Positions 1-7,368 of a DNA stretch of 12,878 nucleotides are shown here, piece by piece. The notes beneath the pieces were generated by a model. That model worked only from the letters and a program-made list of their open reading frames with translations, made no database searches and was not told the DNA's origin. Made by a program: the position numbers and the translations under genes. The stretch's first letter is position 1. The number at the start of each line of letters is the position of its first letter. Origin of the DNA: Flavobacteriales bacterium (lineage in GTDB: Bacteria; Bacteroidota; Bacteroidia; Flavobacteriales_D; Sanyastnellaceae); assembly GCA_015660615.1 (NCBI GenBank), contig DQKQ01000249.1:1-12878 (forward strand). Direction: 5' to 3'.

Positions 1-303
1 AAACTCTTCCAAATAGTTCCTAGTTACATAATCTGCACCATTGTGTGTAAATGTATCTACTAACTTAATATAATCATAGTCGAAATTTGTTGACCAATGT
101 CCATCAATAACACGGTCACCGTCCCTGAATGCATACTGTCCATGGCGATCGATCTGTGCCTGTATGGCGGTTTGCATCTGTGTAAGCTCACGAGCTTGTA
201 CGGAATATCCCGGCCTAAACAATATGCGTTGAAAACCTTTTTTCTCATCATAATCGTCATGATACGGCGCGATATTGTAATTTTTGATAGTTGTTGTAGT
301 CAT
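1..303 (-). CDS. DUF4815 family phage tail/baseplate structural protein (N-terminal part, truncated by window edge)
   Basis: The leftward frame begins at an ATG at 303-301 and stays open to base 1, giving the first 101 residues; the rest lies outside the window. Near residues 13-60 it reads YHDDYDEKKGFQRILFRPGY, then SVQARELTQMQTAIQAQIDR, then HGQYAFRDGD. This signature is typical of DUF4815 proteins, which are long structural proteins of T4-like marine phages. I infer a place at the baseplate periphery or fibre attachment because it directly follows gp8, but its exact role is not established. A weak ribosome site (TAGGT) lies about 10 bases upstream, and an exact late promoter box lies about 40 bases upstream, so it has its own transcription unit. 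The opposite-strand frame here looks like a shadow. Family assignment is fairly sure; function is not. Confidence 0.85.
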   Translation of the reverse strand, partial: MTTTTIKNYNIAPYHDDYDEKKGFQRILFRPGYSVQARELTQMQTAIQAQIDRHGQYAFRDGDRVIDGHWSTNFDYDYIKLVDTFTHNGADYVTRNYLEEF

Positions 304-334
304 TTAGTTAATACCTATTTAGGTTGTTGATTAC

Positions 335-361
335 TAGTATTATTATTTATATGTAATACTA
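335..361. repeat. Inverted repeat enclosing the late promoter after gp8
   Basis: TAGTATTA at 335-342 pairs perfectly with TAATACTA at 354-361, leaving an 11-base loop that contains the late promoter box. The right arm includes the gp8 stop codon. The stem is entirely AT-rich apart from one G-C pair and has no U-tract, so a terminator role is doubtful. Confidence 0.45.
344..351 (-). promoter_or_regulatory. T4-type late promoter for the DUF4815 gene
   Basis: Exact TATAAATA on the minus strand, 40 bases upstream of the DUF4815 ATG and just after the gp8 stop. T4 late promoters use this -10-like box, recognised by a gp55-type sigma factor with sliding-clamp activation. The box sits in the loop of an 8-bp perfect inverted repeat (335-342 with 354-361). 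Function is inferred from motif and position. Confidence 0.7.
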
Positions 362-1738
362 CATTTCAATTATGAGTTTTATATCTTCGATTTGTGTTAC
401 TGACCGATTGATAGGATCGCGATTTTCTAAGAAGATCATCTGACCACTATTGTTTTCTACCTCACTATCAGCTTGGTCAACGAGATCTGTTAACACTTCA
501 CTGGTACCACTCGGTCCAGAAGAATATGCTGCATTTTCACCATCCTGAAAAATACCATATCCAGTTTTTGCATTCTGATTATAGTATATTATGTGGTTGG
601 CCGTATCGATCTGTACAATATACGCTTTCGCTAAACTATTCGATCCTTCAATGACGTCATCAGCTGAAAATTGTGTTTCATCACCAGATGTGAAACGTAA
701 ACCTCTAGTTGTGCGTAGCGTGGCTGATGTAGCAATATCGGTTGTTCCAAAGTCATGTGGATTTTTTATCAGCGTAACCTGACGAAAATCGTTACCAACC
801 GTAAAGTCACCACCAACAACACCTTCAAGTTGAGTGTTAAGTGACACATAGAATCCACCAAGTTCACTAACTGGATCAACACCATGACCGGAGTCAGGTG
901 TTATTACTGCTCTAGCAGTGGCATCTGCACCGCCTCCACCTGATATCACGACATCAGCAATTGAGTAACCCGTTCCGGCGGTAGTCATTATGACTTCTTT
1001 GACAGTATGATTATCAACATCAAAAATAGCTGTTGCTGTGGCACCAGACCCATCACCCGTAATAGTAACGTCAGGCGCACTAGTATAACTGTCACCACCT
1101 GCAGTAACAACATATCTTTCTATTCCTCTTAATGTTGCTGAAGCAGCAGACGATATTTGTGATTGTTGCTGTGCATAGTTTACGTCAGTATCATCAAGTA
1201 TATCTGTTACTTGTAATGTTTTTACTGGCATATACGCATTTGTTAAGAATTTCTCAGAATCACCAGCTGTCAGCGTATACATGTACTTCCATACGTACCC
1301 ATCACCTAATGTGAACGGATCAGTTCCAATAGTTACTGGCTGTGAGGTTGAAGCTTCTCCCGTTGAGCTAATGCATTTGTAAACTTTGAACTCATTCGTA
1401 AGAACATAAAATTTTACATTGTCATCGAATATATTACTATCTGATGAATCCCATGCTGCATATACATTTGAGGTAACCCAGTTAAATCGTGGAATAACCG
1501 TGGTGACATCACCAGCTTTCAGCCTCATCATTGCAAAACAGTTTTGTGAAGCTTCGCTTGCATCGTCTTGGTGATCATTTGGAATGAACGGAGCTGAGTC
1601 AATTGTTGATGAAACTTGATTTGACCAGCGGTCCGTTTTTCCGATCCCAATGTATATACTGTTCGTGTCATCAGCAATGTCGCGAGCGAAGTTCTCCGCA
1701 TTTAGGACTCTAAATTTGGTGGTAATAATGGCGGCCAT
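359..1738 (-). CDS. gp8: gp8 baseplate wedge subunit
   Basis: 459 residues against 334 in T4 gp8. T4-like segments are clear: the N-terminus (VTSKFR in T4, ITTKFR here, residues 5-10), an IYIGIGKTDRW stretch at 28-38 matching T4 IFITFGRSEPW, GDGYVWKYMYTL at 145-156 matching GDGYVWEYLFEI, DFRQVTLIKNP at 317-327, and the C-terminus with SGQMIFLENRDP at 431-442 matching SGEMIYMENRPP. In T4, gp8 is a dimeric wedge protein that joins gp7, gp6 and gp53 in each of six wedges. The extra length is partly two glycine-rich repeats at about 203-282, with GDGSGATATA at 228-237 and SGGGGADATA at 266-275, absent from T4 gp8. The start is an ATG with AGAGGA upstream. It has its own late promoter about 39 bases upstream. 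Confidence 0.92.
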   Translation of the reverse strand: MAAIITTKFRVLNAENFARDIADDTNSIYIGIGKTDRWSNQVSSTIDSAPFIPNDHQDDASEASQNCFAMMRLKAGDVTTVIPRFNWVTSNVYAAWDSSDSNIFDDNVKFYVLTNEFKVYKCISSTGEASTSQPVTIGTDPFTLGDGYVWKYMYTLTAGDSEKFLTNAYMPVKTLQVTDILDDTDVNYAQQQSQISSAASATLRGIERYVVTAGGDSYTSAPDVTITGDGSGATATAIFDVDNHTVKEVIMTTAGTGYSIADVVISGGGGADATARAVITPDSGHGVDPVSELGGFYVSLNTQLEGVVGGDFTVGNDFRQVTLIKNPHDFGTTDIATSATLRTTRGLRFTSGDETQFSADDVIEGSNSLAKAYIVQIDTANHIIYYNQNAKTGYGIFQDGENAAYSSGPSGTSEVLTDLVDQADSEVENNSGQMIFLENRDPINRSVTQIEDIKLIIEM

Positions 1739-1776
1739 TGTCGTTTTTCCTCTTTTATTTTTTATCTATTAGTAGT

Positions 1777-1784
1777 TATTTATA
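1777..1784 (-). promoter_or_regulatory. T4-type late promoter for gp8
   Basis: Exact TATAAATA on the minus strand in the 68-base gap between the 722-residue gene and gp8, 39 bases upstream of the gp8 ATG. The bases just upstream (AAAAAGAGTTG, minus strand) closely resemble those before the gp25 promoter (AAAAAGGTTG). A 6-bp inverted repeat (1784-1789 with 1796-1801) abuts the box. Confidence 0.75.
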
Positions 1785-1801
1785 CAACTCTTTTTAGTTG
1801 T
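1784..1801. repeat. Small inverted repeat next to the gp8 promoter
   Basis: ACAACT at 1784-1789 pairs with AGTTGT at 1796-1801 around a 6-base loop, starting 5 bases after the stop codon of the 722-residue gene. It could be a weak leftward hairpin terminator, but no U-tract follows on the minus strand and it overlaps the promoter box. Its role is unknown. Confidence 0.35.
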
Positions 1802-1806
1802 TCTGA

Positions 1807-3975
1807 TCATATCGTGGTGATATCAATTGTTGTTGCATCATTGTATGAATTGAATATAATTTCGTCACTTTCTATCGGCACGTCACCAAACATTCCTATC
1901 GCTTGGTTGTTATTAAACATCTCCGCTGTGTCATGAATGTTGTACTTCCGCTTGGAATAGTAGTTGTTTTCCTTCATGGAAAAAAGATTCAATAATATTA
2001 TATCATACATAATCGTATCTTTTGCCCGAAGTTCATTCATCGGACCTGATACCAGTGTGACTGTCGGATCTATTATATATCCCACACCACTTTCATCAAT
2101 ATTGACACCAACGATTTCGGCTTCTTCAAGCAGCACATCGGCAGAAGCACCAGTACCACCTCCACCTGAAATGGTCACAGTGGGCTGAGACGTATAACCG
2201 GATCCTGGATTATTAATATATATCGATCGTAGCTCACCAGTTTCTTTGTTGATTCTAGTATAACCGGTTGCTGTTGTTCCTGGTACTTCTGGGTCAGAAA
2301 ATGTTGCAATTGGATTGCTTAGATATCCTTTTCCGGTGTTGATGATCCGGACTCGTTTGACCGATGTTTCTTGTAAGACATAACTGCCCAATGCATTAAC
2401 ATTGTCAGGATGTAGATTGCCTTCAATGTCGAGCTTAGTTGGGCCAGACAATATAATTTTAGGCTCAGCACTATATGTCCGTGTATCGTCAGCACCAATA
2501 AAGATATTTGCAACTTGGCCTATGTTTATGTTATCATCTATATTGGCTACAGCGGTTGTATATCCAGATCCAGGTGTTACGGTGACCGTGGATATTTTTC
2601 CTTCCGAGTCTATCGTACATGTAGCTGTACTTCCGCTACCGTTACCTAACATGGTTATATTGGGTGCAATTCTATATCCATACCCTGGTTCAGGAATCTC
2701 AACGGATTTAATTTCTCCTCCACGAATTTTTACTGATAGTCTAGCGTTTCTATGAATCTTAGCGTAAGTAGTCGGTAACCAACTTCCTGCAAACATTTCT
2801 ACAAGGAATGGTAAGTCTTCAATACCAATAACTCCTGGTTGTTTACCTGGCAATGATGACCATGTCTTTCTATCGGTTCTTGGATAGACATTAATATTTC
2901 GTGGGAGTCCATCATCACCCAGTATAGTGTCGGTAACTCCCTTAACATTATCACCTAGAATATCACGTGTCAACTCAATGAATAAAAGGATTTCACCAAA
3001 GAAAATAAACCCAGCTGGATGAACTAGTCTTTTGTAGATGTTAGTCCATTCTGTAATGTTTCTACCTGTTTTGATTAAGTAACTAAACTTTTGATAAAAA
3101 TATGAGTCGTGGAGCTTAATTGAATCAGATAAGAATCCTTTTTTGTCTTTGTACATGTTAGAATCATTGTCCCAATTACCTGAACTTGGAATTAGTGTTT
3201 TGTTGTATGGGTACTCAATCTCTACTGACTCGTTGAATAACAACCTAAAGAATATTTCTATAGACTCTGTTGATCCCCGTACTTTGTAATATTCTACGAT
3301 ATTTTTATATAGTGTTCTTTTATCAACACTCAGTGATTTAGGAATAAACGGAGCAATTTCCTTTTGAATTAGTTCAAGATAATGCTCCTCTGCCTGGTCG
3401 ATATCAAGTGCTTCTTCTGTTGTGTTGATAGCATATGATGCACCAGCTCCGGCCCAATAACGTATTGGTGTTACTAGGGTTGCTATTTGTGTGTTAAAAT
3501 CATCCAGTGCGCGTACATTAAATGTTTTACCAATCTGAGATGTAGAATCAGCTAAGGATCCAGGTAAATTGTTGCCATTCGTTATTTCAACATTTGAATC
3601 ATCAAGGGCTATTGTTGTTGAAATACCATCATTGTTAGTAATAACAAGAGATGAGTTAGCACCATCATCGTCAGTAAAAAATTCATTATGCAAATTTTCT
3701 GGGTCTAGGATTCTAAATACTGCCCTGCCATCTAAAACACGATCTGTAAATTGTACAGTATTGACGTACGTAAATTCTTTTAAGTTCATATAGTCGTAAT
3801 ATGACTTTAGAAGGTTCTGTAAATTAGCAGCAGATTCGAAAATCGCTGACGGCATTAGCTGATCAAGATTTAGATTTTCTTTGGTTTTCTTCCGTGAAGA
3901 AGTGGTAATTTCTATATATCCAGGACTCGATTCTTCTGAATAAGATTCTTCTTGTGTGTAAGATCGATCCGCCAC
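1807..3975 (-). CDS. Large baseplate structural protein in the gp7 position, with glycine-rich repeats
   Basis: 722 residues. It lies exactly between gp6 and gp8, where T4 has gp7 (1032 residues), but I see no convincing residue-level match to T4 gp7, so gp7 equivalence is inferred from position only. The N-terminal part (about 35-335) resembles a conserved marine T4-like phage protein: NLQNLLKSYYDYMNL at 51-65, FFRLLFNESVEIEYP at 242-256, LHDSYFYQKFSYLIK at 288-302, LVHPAGFIFFGE at 317-328. The second half holds about five glycine/tyrosine turns (GYGY, GSGY, GKGY, GSGY, GVGY near 431, 470, 548, 592 and 631), each followed by a P-x-(V/I)-T or similar strand and sometimes a GGGGTGA stretch. 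It starts with GTG; the gp6 stop TAG shares its last base with this start (TAGTG), and GAGGAA lies 5 bases upstream of the GTG. It is translationally coupled to gp6. Confidence 0.75.
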   Translation of the reverse strand: MADRSYTQEESYSEESSPGYIEITTSSRKKTKENLNLDQLMPSAIFESAANLQNLLKSYYDYMNLKEFTYVNTVQFTDRVLDGRAVFRILDPENLHNEFFTDDDGANSSLVITNNDGISTTIALDDSNVEITNGNNLPGSLADSTSQIGKTFNVRALDDFNTQIATLVTPIRYWAGAGASYAINTTEEALDIDQAEEHYLELIQKEIAPFIPKSLSVDKRTLYKNIVEYYKVRGSTESIEIFFRLLFNESVEIEYPYNKTLIPSSGNWDNDSNMYKDKKGFLSDSIKLHDSYFYQKFSYLIKTGRNITEWTNIYKRLVHPAGFIFFGEILLFIELTRDILGDNVKGVTDTILGDDGLPRNINVYPRTDRKTWSSLPGKQPGVIGIEDLPFLVEMFAGSWLPTTYAKIHRNARLSVKIRGGEIKSVEIPEPGYGYRIAPNITMLGNGSGSTATCTIDSEGKISTVTVTPGSGYTTAVANIDDNINIGQVANIFIGADDTRTYSAEPKIILSGPTKLDIEGNLHPDNVNALGSYVLQETSVKRVRIINTGKGYLSNPIATFSDPEVPGTTATGYTRINKETGELRSIYINNPGSGYTSQPTVTISGGGGTGASADVLLEEAEIVGVNIDESGVGYIIDPTVTLVSGPMNELRAKDTIMYDIILLNLFSMKENNYYSKRKYNIHDTAEMFNNNQAIGMFGDVPIESDEIIFNSYNDATTIDITTI

Positions 3976-5828
3976 TACGAATTCCTCGTAAATCTTGGAG
4001 TTGTTTCATAATCCACAGTACCGGATGAACCAGCCACAGCAATCGTATCGATCGCAGGATTAATATCAACTTGTAACGCATCAATTGAAATCAACTGGTC
4101 ACGTTTAGGAGCCAAGTCTAACGAATTAGGAGTGACACCAATTTGTATTTCAACATCAACATCAGGCCGGAAAGTGTGTAATCTAAGCCTACCCCTCTCA
4201 ACATCCATTATTCCAACATTAGGAAGCACCATTATTCTTTTACCTTTGATCTCTTTATAGATAAAGATTTTCCTCTCTTCCATATCACGAATAGGCGCAT
4301 CAGCAAAATAGCAATCCTCACCATTAATCTTAAATGCTGTTGAATATAAGATATTATCTGTTGACTGGCCGGGAGAGTAATAAAAAGGAGCAGCATAAGT
4401 TAGATCGAAATCATTACCCCCAGCCGCTTTGGCTGATATACTTTTATACATGTACGGGATCACTGTGGAGTTGAGGATAGCTGGATCAGAATTATCAATC
4501 ACTTTCAATAATTCAGAATGCCTAAAAACACCATCAAATCTGTTCAGGTTGTTATAGTCATAATCAGAAATACTGTCTCTTACAACTGAACTAAGTTCAA
4601 CCGAAGATCTATCAGTGATGTTAGGATTATACTTAAACGCTACATATAATTTCAAATATGTATAATTTGGATCAACAATTGTTGGAACAATCGATACTAC
4701 GTTTTTCCCTTTCAATATCACATCAGTTATTTGTGACTTTTCAACATCAGTTAATACTTCAGCCACGAGGGGTTTAATAGAGACAAACACCTTTCCGTAA
4801 TCGGGTGGATCACTGTTCTCACCACCCCAGGCTGAAATAGAATCAATATTGGTAAATTGCGCTTGAATAATTGATCTATAATCATCTGCCGTTACTGCTC
4901 TATTTTGTGTTGTATAACTTAACGGTGCGTTATAGCGAATCGATTCCAATGTTTCTTTAATCGTTCCCCCTGACGCTGGGCTAAGTAATTTGATAGAGAT
5001 TTCACTATATCCCCCGATGTTATCATTCATAGTAAAACTGTCAGCCCCATTCGCCTCACCCGCGTGTGAGTATACATAATTCAGTGTAATAATATTATCA
5101 TTGGATGGTTTCTTACCAATAATCCCATCACCAAAAAATACTTCGTAATACCCAGAAGCGTTTTCTTGGAGATGATAAATTGTAGATGAAGGATTTATAT
5201 TGAGGAGTGTTTCGAATGGTGTGTAGATAACAAACGAGCTTGAGTTTTCATTAGATTGAACACGAACTTCCATGGTTGATGTATCAACATCTTCATCTAA
5301 GATTTGGAATTTCTGATTTTCAATATCATTATCAACACGATATTTAATTGTTTTCCAACTACCTTCTCCTATTGGAACATCATTAAACGTATAGAAATTA
5401 CCAACCTTAATGGCGGTTTGTTCTTCTAAAACGACGAACTGATATTCTTCTCCTGAGATATTAGTGCTCAATTTCGTGCCTGTTTTCAATGTTAATGAGG
5501 AAGGAGGATTAGGTTTCCCTGCAATATCTACTGTAATCTCAACTGATGCGCGAGGTGTTAGAATCGATCGTGGTGTATACCCCAGAAGCTTAGCTCTAGA
5601 AACTACATTTCCCCTGATTTGAGCAGAATCAAGGAAGGCTTCATTCAACGAATAATGAGCGGCCATAGCATTGTAATGTGTATTGTAAGCTAGGACATCT
5701 AATAGAATTGACAGACCACTTCCTTCAAAATCATAATCGTTAAACTCTGACTGTGATTTCAGGTAGTTTTTTAGATTATTCTTGATTTGGTCAAAATCTA
5801 GCTCAGTGACATTTAGGTTAGTCGGCAT
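3975..5828 (-). CDS. gp6: gp6 baseplate wedge subunit
   Basis: 617 residues against 660 in T4 gp6. The N-terminal region is diagnostic: FDQIKNNLKNYL at 12-23, SEFNDYDFEGSGLSILLDVL at 27-46 and AYNTHYNAM at 47-55 match T4 gp6 EIKQNLIEWL, NEFLDYDFEGSRLNVLCDLL and AYNTLY. A VFFGDGIIGKKP motif at 230-241 and RAVTADDYRSI at 310-320 are typical of the wider gp6/P2 gpJ-like baseplate family. In T4, gp6 dimers link the wedges into the inner ring and couple hub triggering to sheath contraction. The gene starts at ATG with AGGA overlapping the gp25 stop (11-base gap), and its stop overlaps the next start by one base, so gp25, gp6 and the 722-residue gene read as one operon. The length and motifs suggest an intact gene. 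Confidence 0.95.
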   Translation of the reverse strand: MPTNLNVTELDFDQIKNNLKNYLKSQSEFNDYDFEGSGLSILLDVLAYNTHYNAMAAHYSLNEAFLDSAQIRGNVVSRAKLLGYTPRSILTPRASVEITVDIAGKPNPPSSLTLKTGTKLSTNISGEEYQFVVLEEQTAIKVGNFYTFNDVPIGEGSWKTIKYRVDNDIENQKFQILDEDVDTSTMEVRVQSNENSSSFVIYTPFETLLNINPSSTIYHLQENASGYYEVFFGDGIIGKKPSNDNIITLNYVYSHAGEANGADSFTMNDNIGGYSEISIKLLSPASGGTIKETLESIRYNAPLSYTTQNRAVTADDYRSIIQAQFTNIDSISAWGGENSDPPDYGKVFVSIKPLVAEVLTDVEKSQITDVILKGKNVVSIVPTIVDPNYTYLKLYVAFKYNPNITDRSSVELSSVVRDSISDYDYNNLNRFDGVFRHSELLKVIDNSDPAILNSTVIPYMYKSISAKAAGGNDFDLTYAAPFYYSPGQSTDNILYSTAFKINGEDCYFADAPIRDMEERKIFIYKEIKGKRIMVLPNVGIMDVERGRLRLHTFRPDVDVEIQIGVTPNSLDLAPKRDQLISIDALQVDINPAIDTIAVAGSSGTVDYETTPRFTRNS

Positions 5829-5839
5829 CTATTTAATTC

Positions 5840-6280
5840 CTATTTTAATCTACGTAATTGTACTACGAGTTCTTGATTGGTGTCGAATGCTTTTATGTTA
5901 TATAACACAGTGATTTGATATGTGTTTTCATTGCTCAGATCTTCAATTTCAATATCATACAAATCAACACGTGGTTCTTGTCGCTGTATAACTCGTTCAA
6001 TATTACCCCGCAAAGCAATTTGTGTAACGTTATCTGCTGGTTCGAATAACAGTGAACGTAAATTCGCTCCAAGCATTGCACCAAACGGCCGTTCATAAAA
6101 ATTCGATACTATCAGATTTCGTAAAGCACTCTTAACTGCTAGGTCGTCACGGAGTGGAATGATATCTTTCCGGACTGGGTGCAACGTCAGATTCAAATCC
6201 AAATCAGTATATTGTTTTGTCTTTGCAACAATTGAAGCCTTGCTGTTGCCACCTGATCTATCTGAAAGTGCTCTGCTCAT
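5840..6280 (-). CDS. gp25: gp25 baseplate wedge protein (gpW/gp25-like fold)
   Basis: 146 residues, near the 132 of T4 gp25. The family core is clear: AVKSALRNLIVSNFYERPF at 48-66 (T4 SIKNSLLGIITTRKGSRPF), a G-A-x-L-x-x-L-x-F stretch at 71-79, and the nearly invariant EPR at 102-104 followed by VDLYDIEIED (T4 YEPRIDKLAVNV). In T4 this small wedge protein nucleates the sheath at the baseplate. The family is often labelled lysozyme-like, but the sequence gives no sign of catalytic activity. The basic, low-complexity N-terminus (residues 1-20) is longer than in T4. It opens the gp25-gp6-722-residue operon with a late promoter 50 bases upstream; the ribosome site (GGGT) is weak. Confidence 0.95.
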   Translation of the reverse strand: MSRALSDRSGGNSKASIVAKTKQYTDLDLNLTLHPVRKDIIPLRDDLAVKSALRNLIVSNFYERPFGAMLGANLRSLLFEPADNVTQIALRGNIERVIQRQEPRVDLYDIEIEDLSNENTYQITVLYNIKAFDTNQELVVQLRRLK

Positions 6281-6329
6281 GTATTATTTACCCGATCTTG
6301 TTTAGTGAAAGTTTTTATACTTATAGATA

Positions 6330-6337
6330 TATTTATA
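6330..6337 (-). promoter_or_regulatory. T4-type late promoter for the gp25-gp6 operon
   Basis: Exact TATAAATA on the minus strand in the 95-base gap between gp5 and gp25, 50 bases before the gp25 ATG. The flanking GAAAAAGGTTG upstream of it is shared with the gp8 promoter, suggesting a longer promoter element than the box alone. Confidence 0.75.
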
Positions 6338-6375
6338 CAACCTTTTTCAATGAATGAATCATCTGTGCCCAAAGG

Positions 6376-7368
6376 TTACGGAACCACCGGATCACCGATG
6401 ACTTTGCTGCTTATTCCTCCAGACACATGGTCACCTGCTGTACTTGTTCCACCAATATTGATGTCACCGCTTAGATTGATATCACCACTTAAATTGATAT
6501 CACCACCTAGATTGATATCACCCGCCCAATTAGTAGTTGGTGTACTCACTGTGGTGGTCCCAGCAACAGTTATGTTTGCAGTTCCGTCTACTGTAACCGT
6601 ACTATTTCCTACAATATGTATGCTATCATTCATGCCTACTGTCTTGTCACTATTACCATCAACAAATACTAGTTCGTTTTCTATAATATGTATGCTATTA
6701 TTCTTGGCTATAACTTCATATTTACTTCCAACAGTACGACTAACCACGTCACCAGAAGGATGTATTTCCACAACAGTCCCTGACTTATGTTTAATACGAA
6801 TCCGTTCGGCTGCCTCAGTATCATCTAATTCAATGACATGTCCTGACTCGGTTTGTTTCACATGGTTAAATGGATAAACCGCAGCATAAGGAGATGCGGG
6901 TTCAGTTATAGGCGCATCAGGTTCGAGCCGAGTAGGATCATCAACTCCTCTTACGAGTGTGTTTGTATCGATGTATTGCTCTTCATCCTGCTGTAGTAAT
7001 GGAAAAACCCCGGCCGGATCCGAAAATCCTTTATCAACCGATGGTTTATCTTCATAAGATGACGCAATAGTACCAATGATTATAGGATCTTGTGCAGATG
7101 TGCCGTCACGAAAGAAGCCTATAACCCAAGAACCATTGAGCAATCCATGGTTTGATCCCACACCTGATATAGAAGATGATGTGTTAGGCATCATAACAGT
7201 CGCCCACGGGAGATCTTCTGTTTTAACTAATGATTTATTCTCTGTGTGATAGCCGAAACAGCGAACCCGGACACGGTTCATCTCTTCAGGGTCTAGTCTA
7301 TCTTCAACTACACCCATCCACCATGTGAAGTTATTTGAGAATAAGAATTGATCGTCGTATCTGTTCAT
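6376..7368 (-). CDS. gp5: gp5 baseplate hub/cell-puncturing spike, lacking the lysozyme domain
   Basis: 330 residues against 575 in T4 gp5. The N-terminal OB-fold is present: FTWWMGVVEDRLDPEEMNRV at 14-33 (T4 LNWFVGVVEDRMDPLKLGRV), DLPWATVMMP at 52-61, and SDPAGVFP at 116-123. After a short acidic linker (about 125-160) the C-terminal beta-helix begins: YPFNHVKQTESGHVIELDDT at 165-184 matches T4 YPYVHTMETESGHIQEFDDT, and octads of V-x-G type follow at about 236-275. T4 has its lysozyme domain in the interval where only about 20 residues are left here, so this spike has no muramidase. The C-terminus (283-308) holds a GDIN-type six-residue tandem repeat. The first base of its ATG is the last base of the upstream hub stop (TAATG overlap), so the two are coupled. 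Confidence 0.93.
   Translation of the reverse strand: MNRYDDQFLFSNNFTWWMGVVEDRLDPEEMNRVRVRCFGYHTENKSLVKTEDLPWATVMMPNTSSSISGVGSNHGLLNGSWVIGFFRDGTSAQDPIIIGTIASSYEDKPSVDKGFSDPAGVFPLLQQDEEQYIDTNTLVRGVDDPTRLEPDAPITEPASPYAAVYPFNHVKQTESGHVIELDDTEAAERIRIKHKSGTVVEIHPSGDVVSRTVGSKYEVIAKNNSIHIIENELVFVDGNSDKTVGMNDSIHIVGNSTVTVDGTANITVAGTTTVSTPTTNWAGDINLGGDINLSGDINLSGDINIGGTSTAGDHVSGGISSKVIGDPVVP
6451..6522 (-). repeat. Four 18-base tandem repeats in the gp5 tip region
   Basis: Four near-identical 18-base units encode GDINLG, GDINLS, GDINLS and GDINIG (residues 283-306). A GGTGA(T/C)ATCAAT core recurs in each unit. The period is six residues, unlike the octad repeats before it. Such an in-frame array can expand or contract without breaking the gene. 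Confidence 0.8.

Noticed and set aside
60..260. A 66-codon minus-strand frame at the left edge
   Set aside because: It overlaps the conserved DUF4815 frame on the same strand in another phase and has no signals of its own.
2402..2755. A 117-codon plus-strand frame inside the 722-residue gene
   Set aside because: It is a shadow of the glycine-rich repeats, without a start signal or a recognisable protein.
5840..6280. gp25 as an active lysozyme
   Set aside because: The label comes from old annotation of the family. No catalytic residues can be pointed to, and the T4 protein is structural.
6451..6522. Regular short repeats considered as a CRISPR-like or origin iteron array
   Set aside because: The units are contiguous, in frame and encode a regular peptide repeat, with no spacers.
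6305..6877. A 190-codon open frame on the plus strand, opposite gp5
   Set aside because: It is antisense to a clearly conserved gp5. Its apparent repeats are the reverse of the gp5 tandem array, and its protein resembles nothing.
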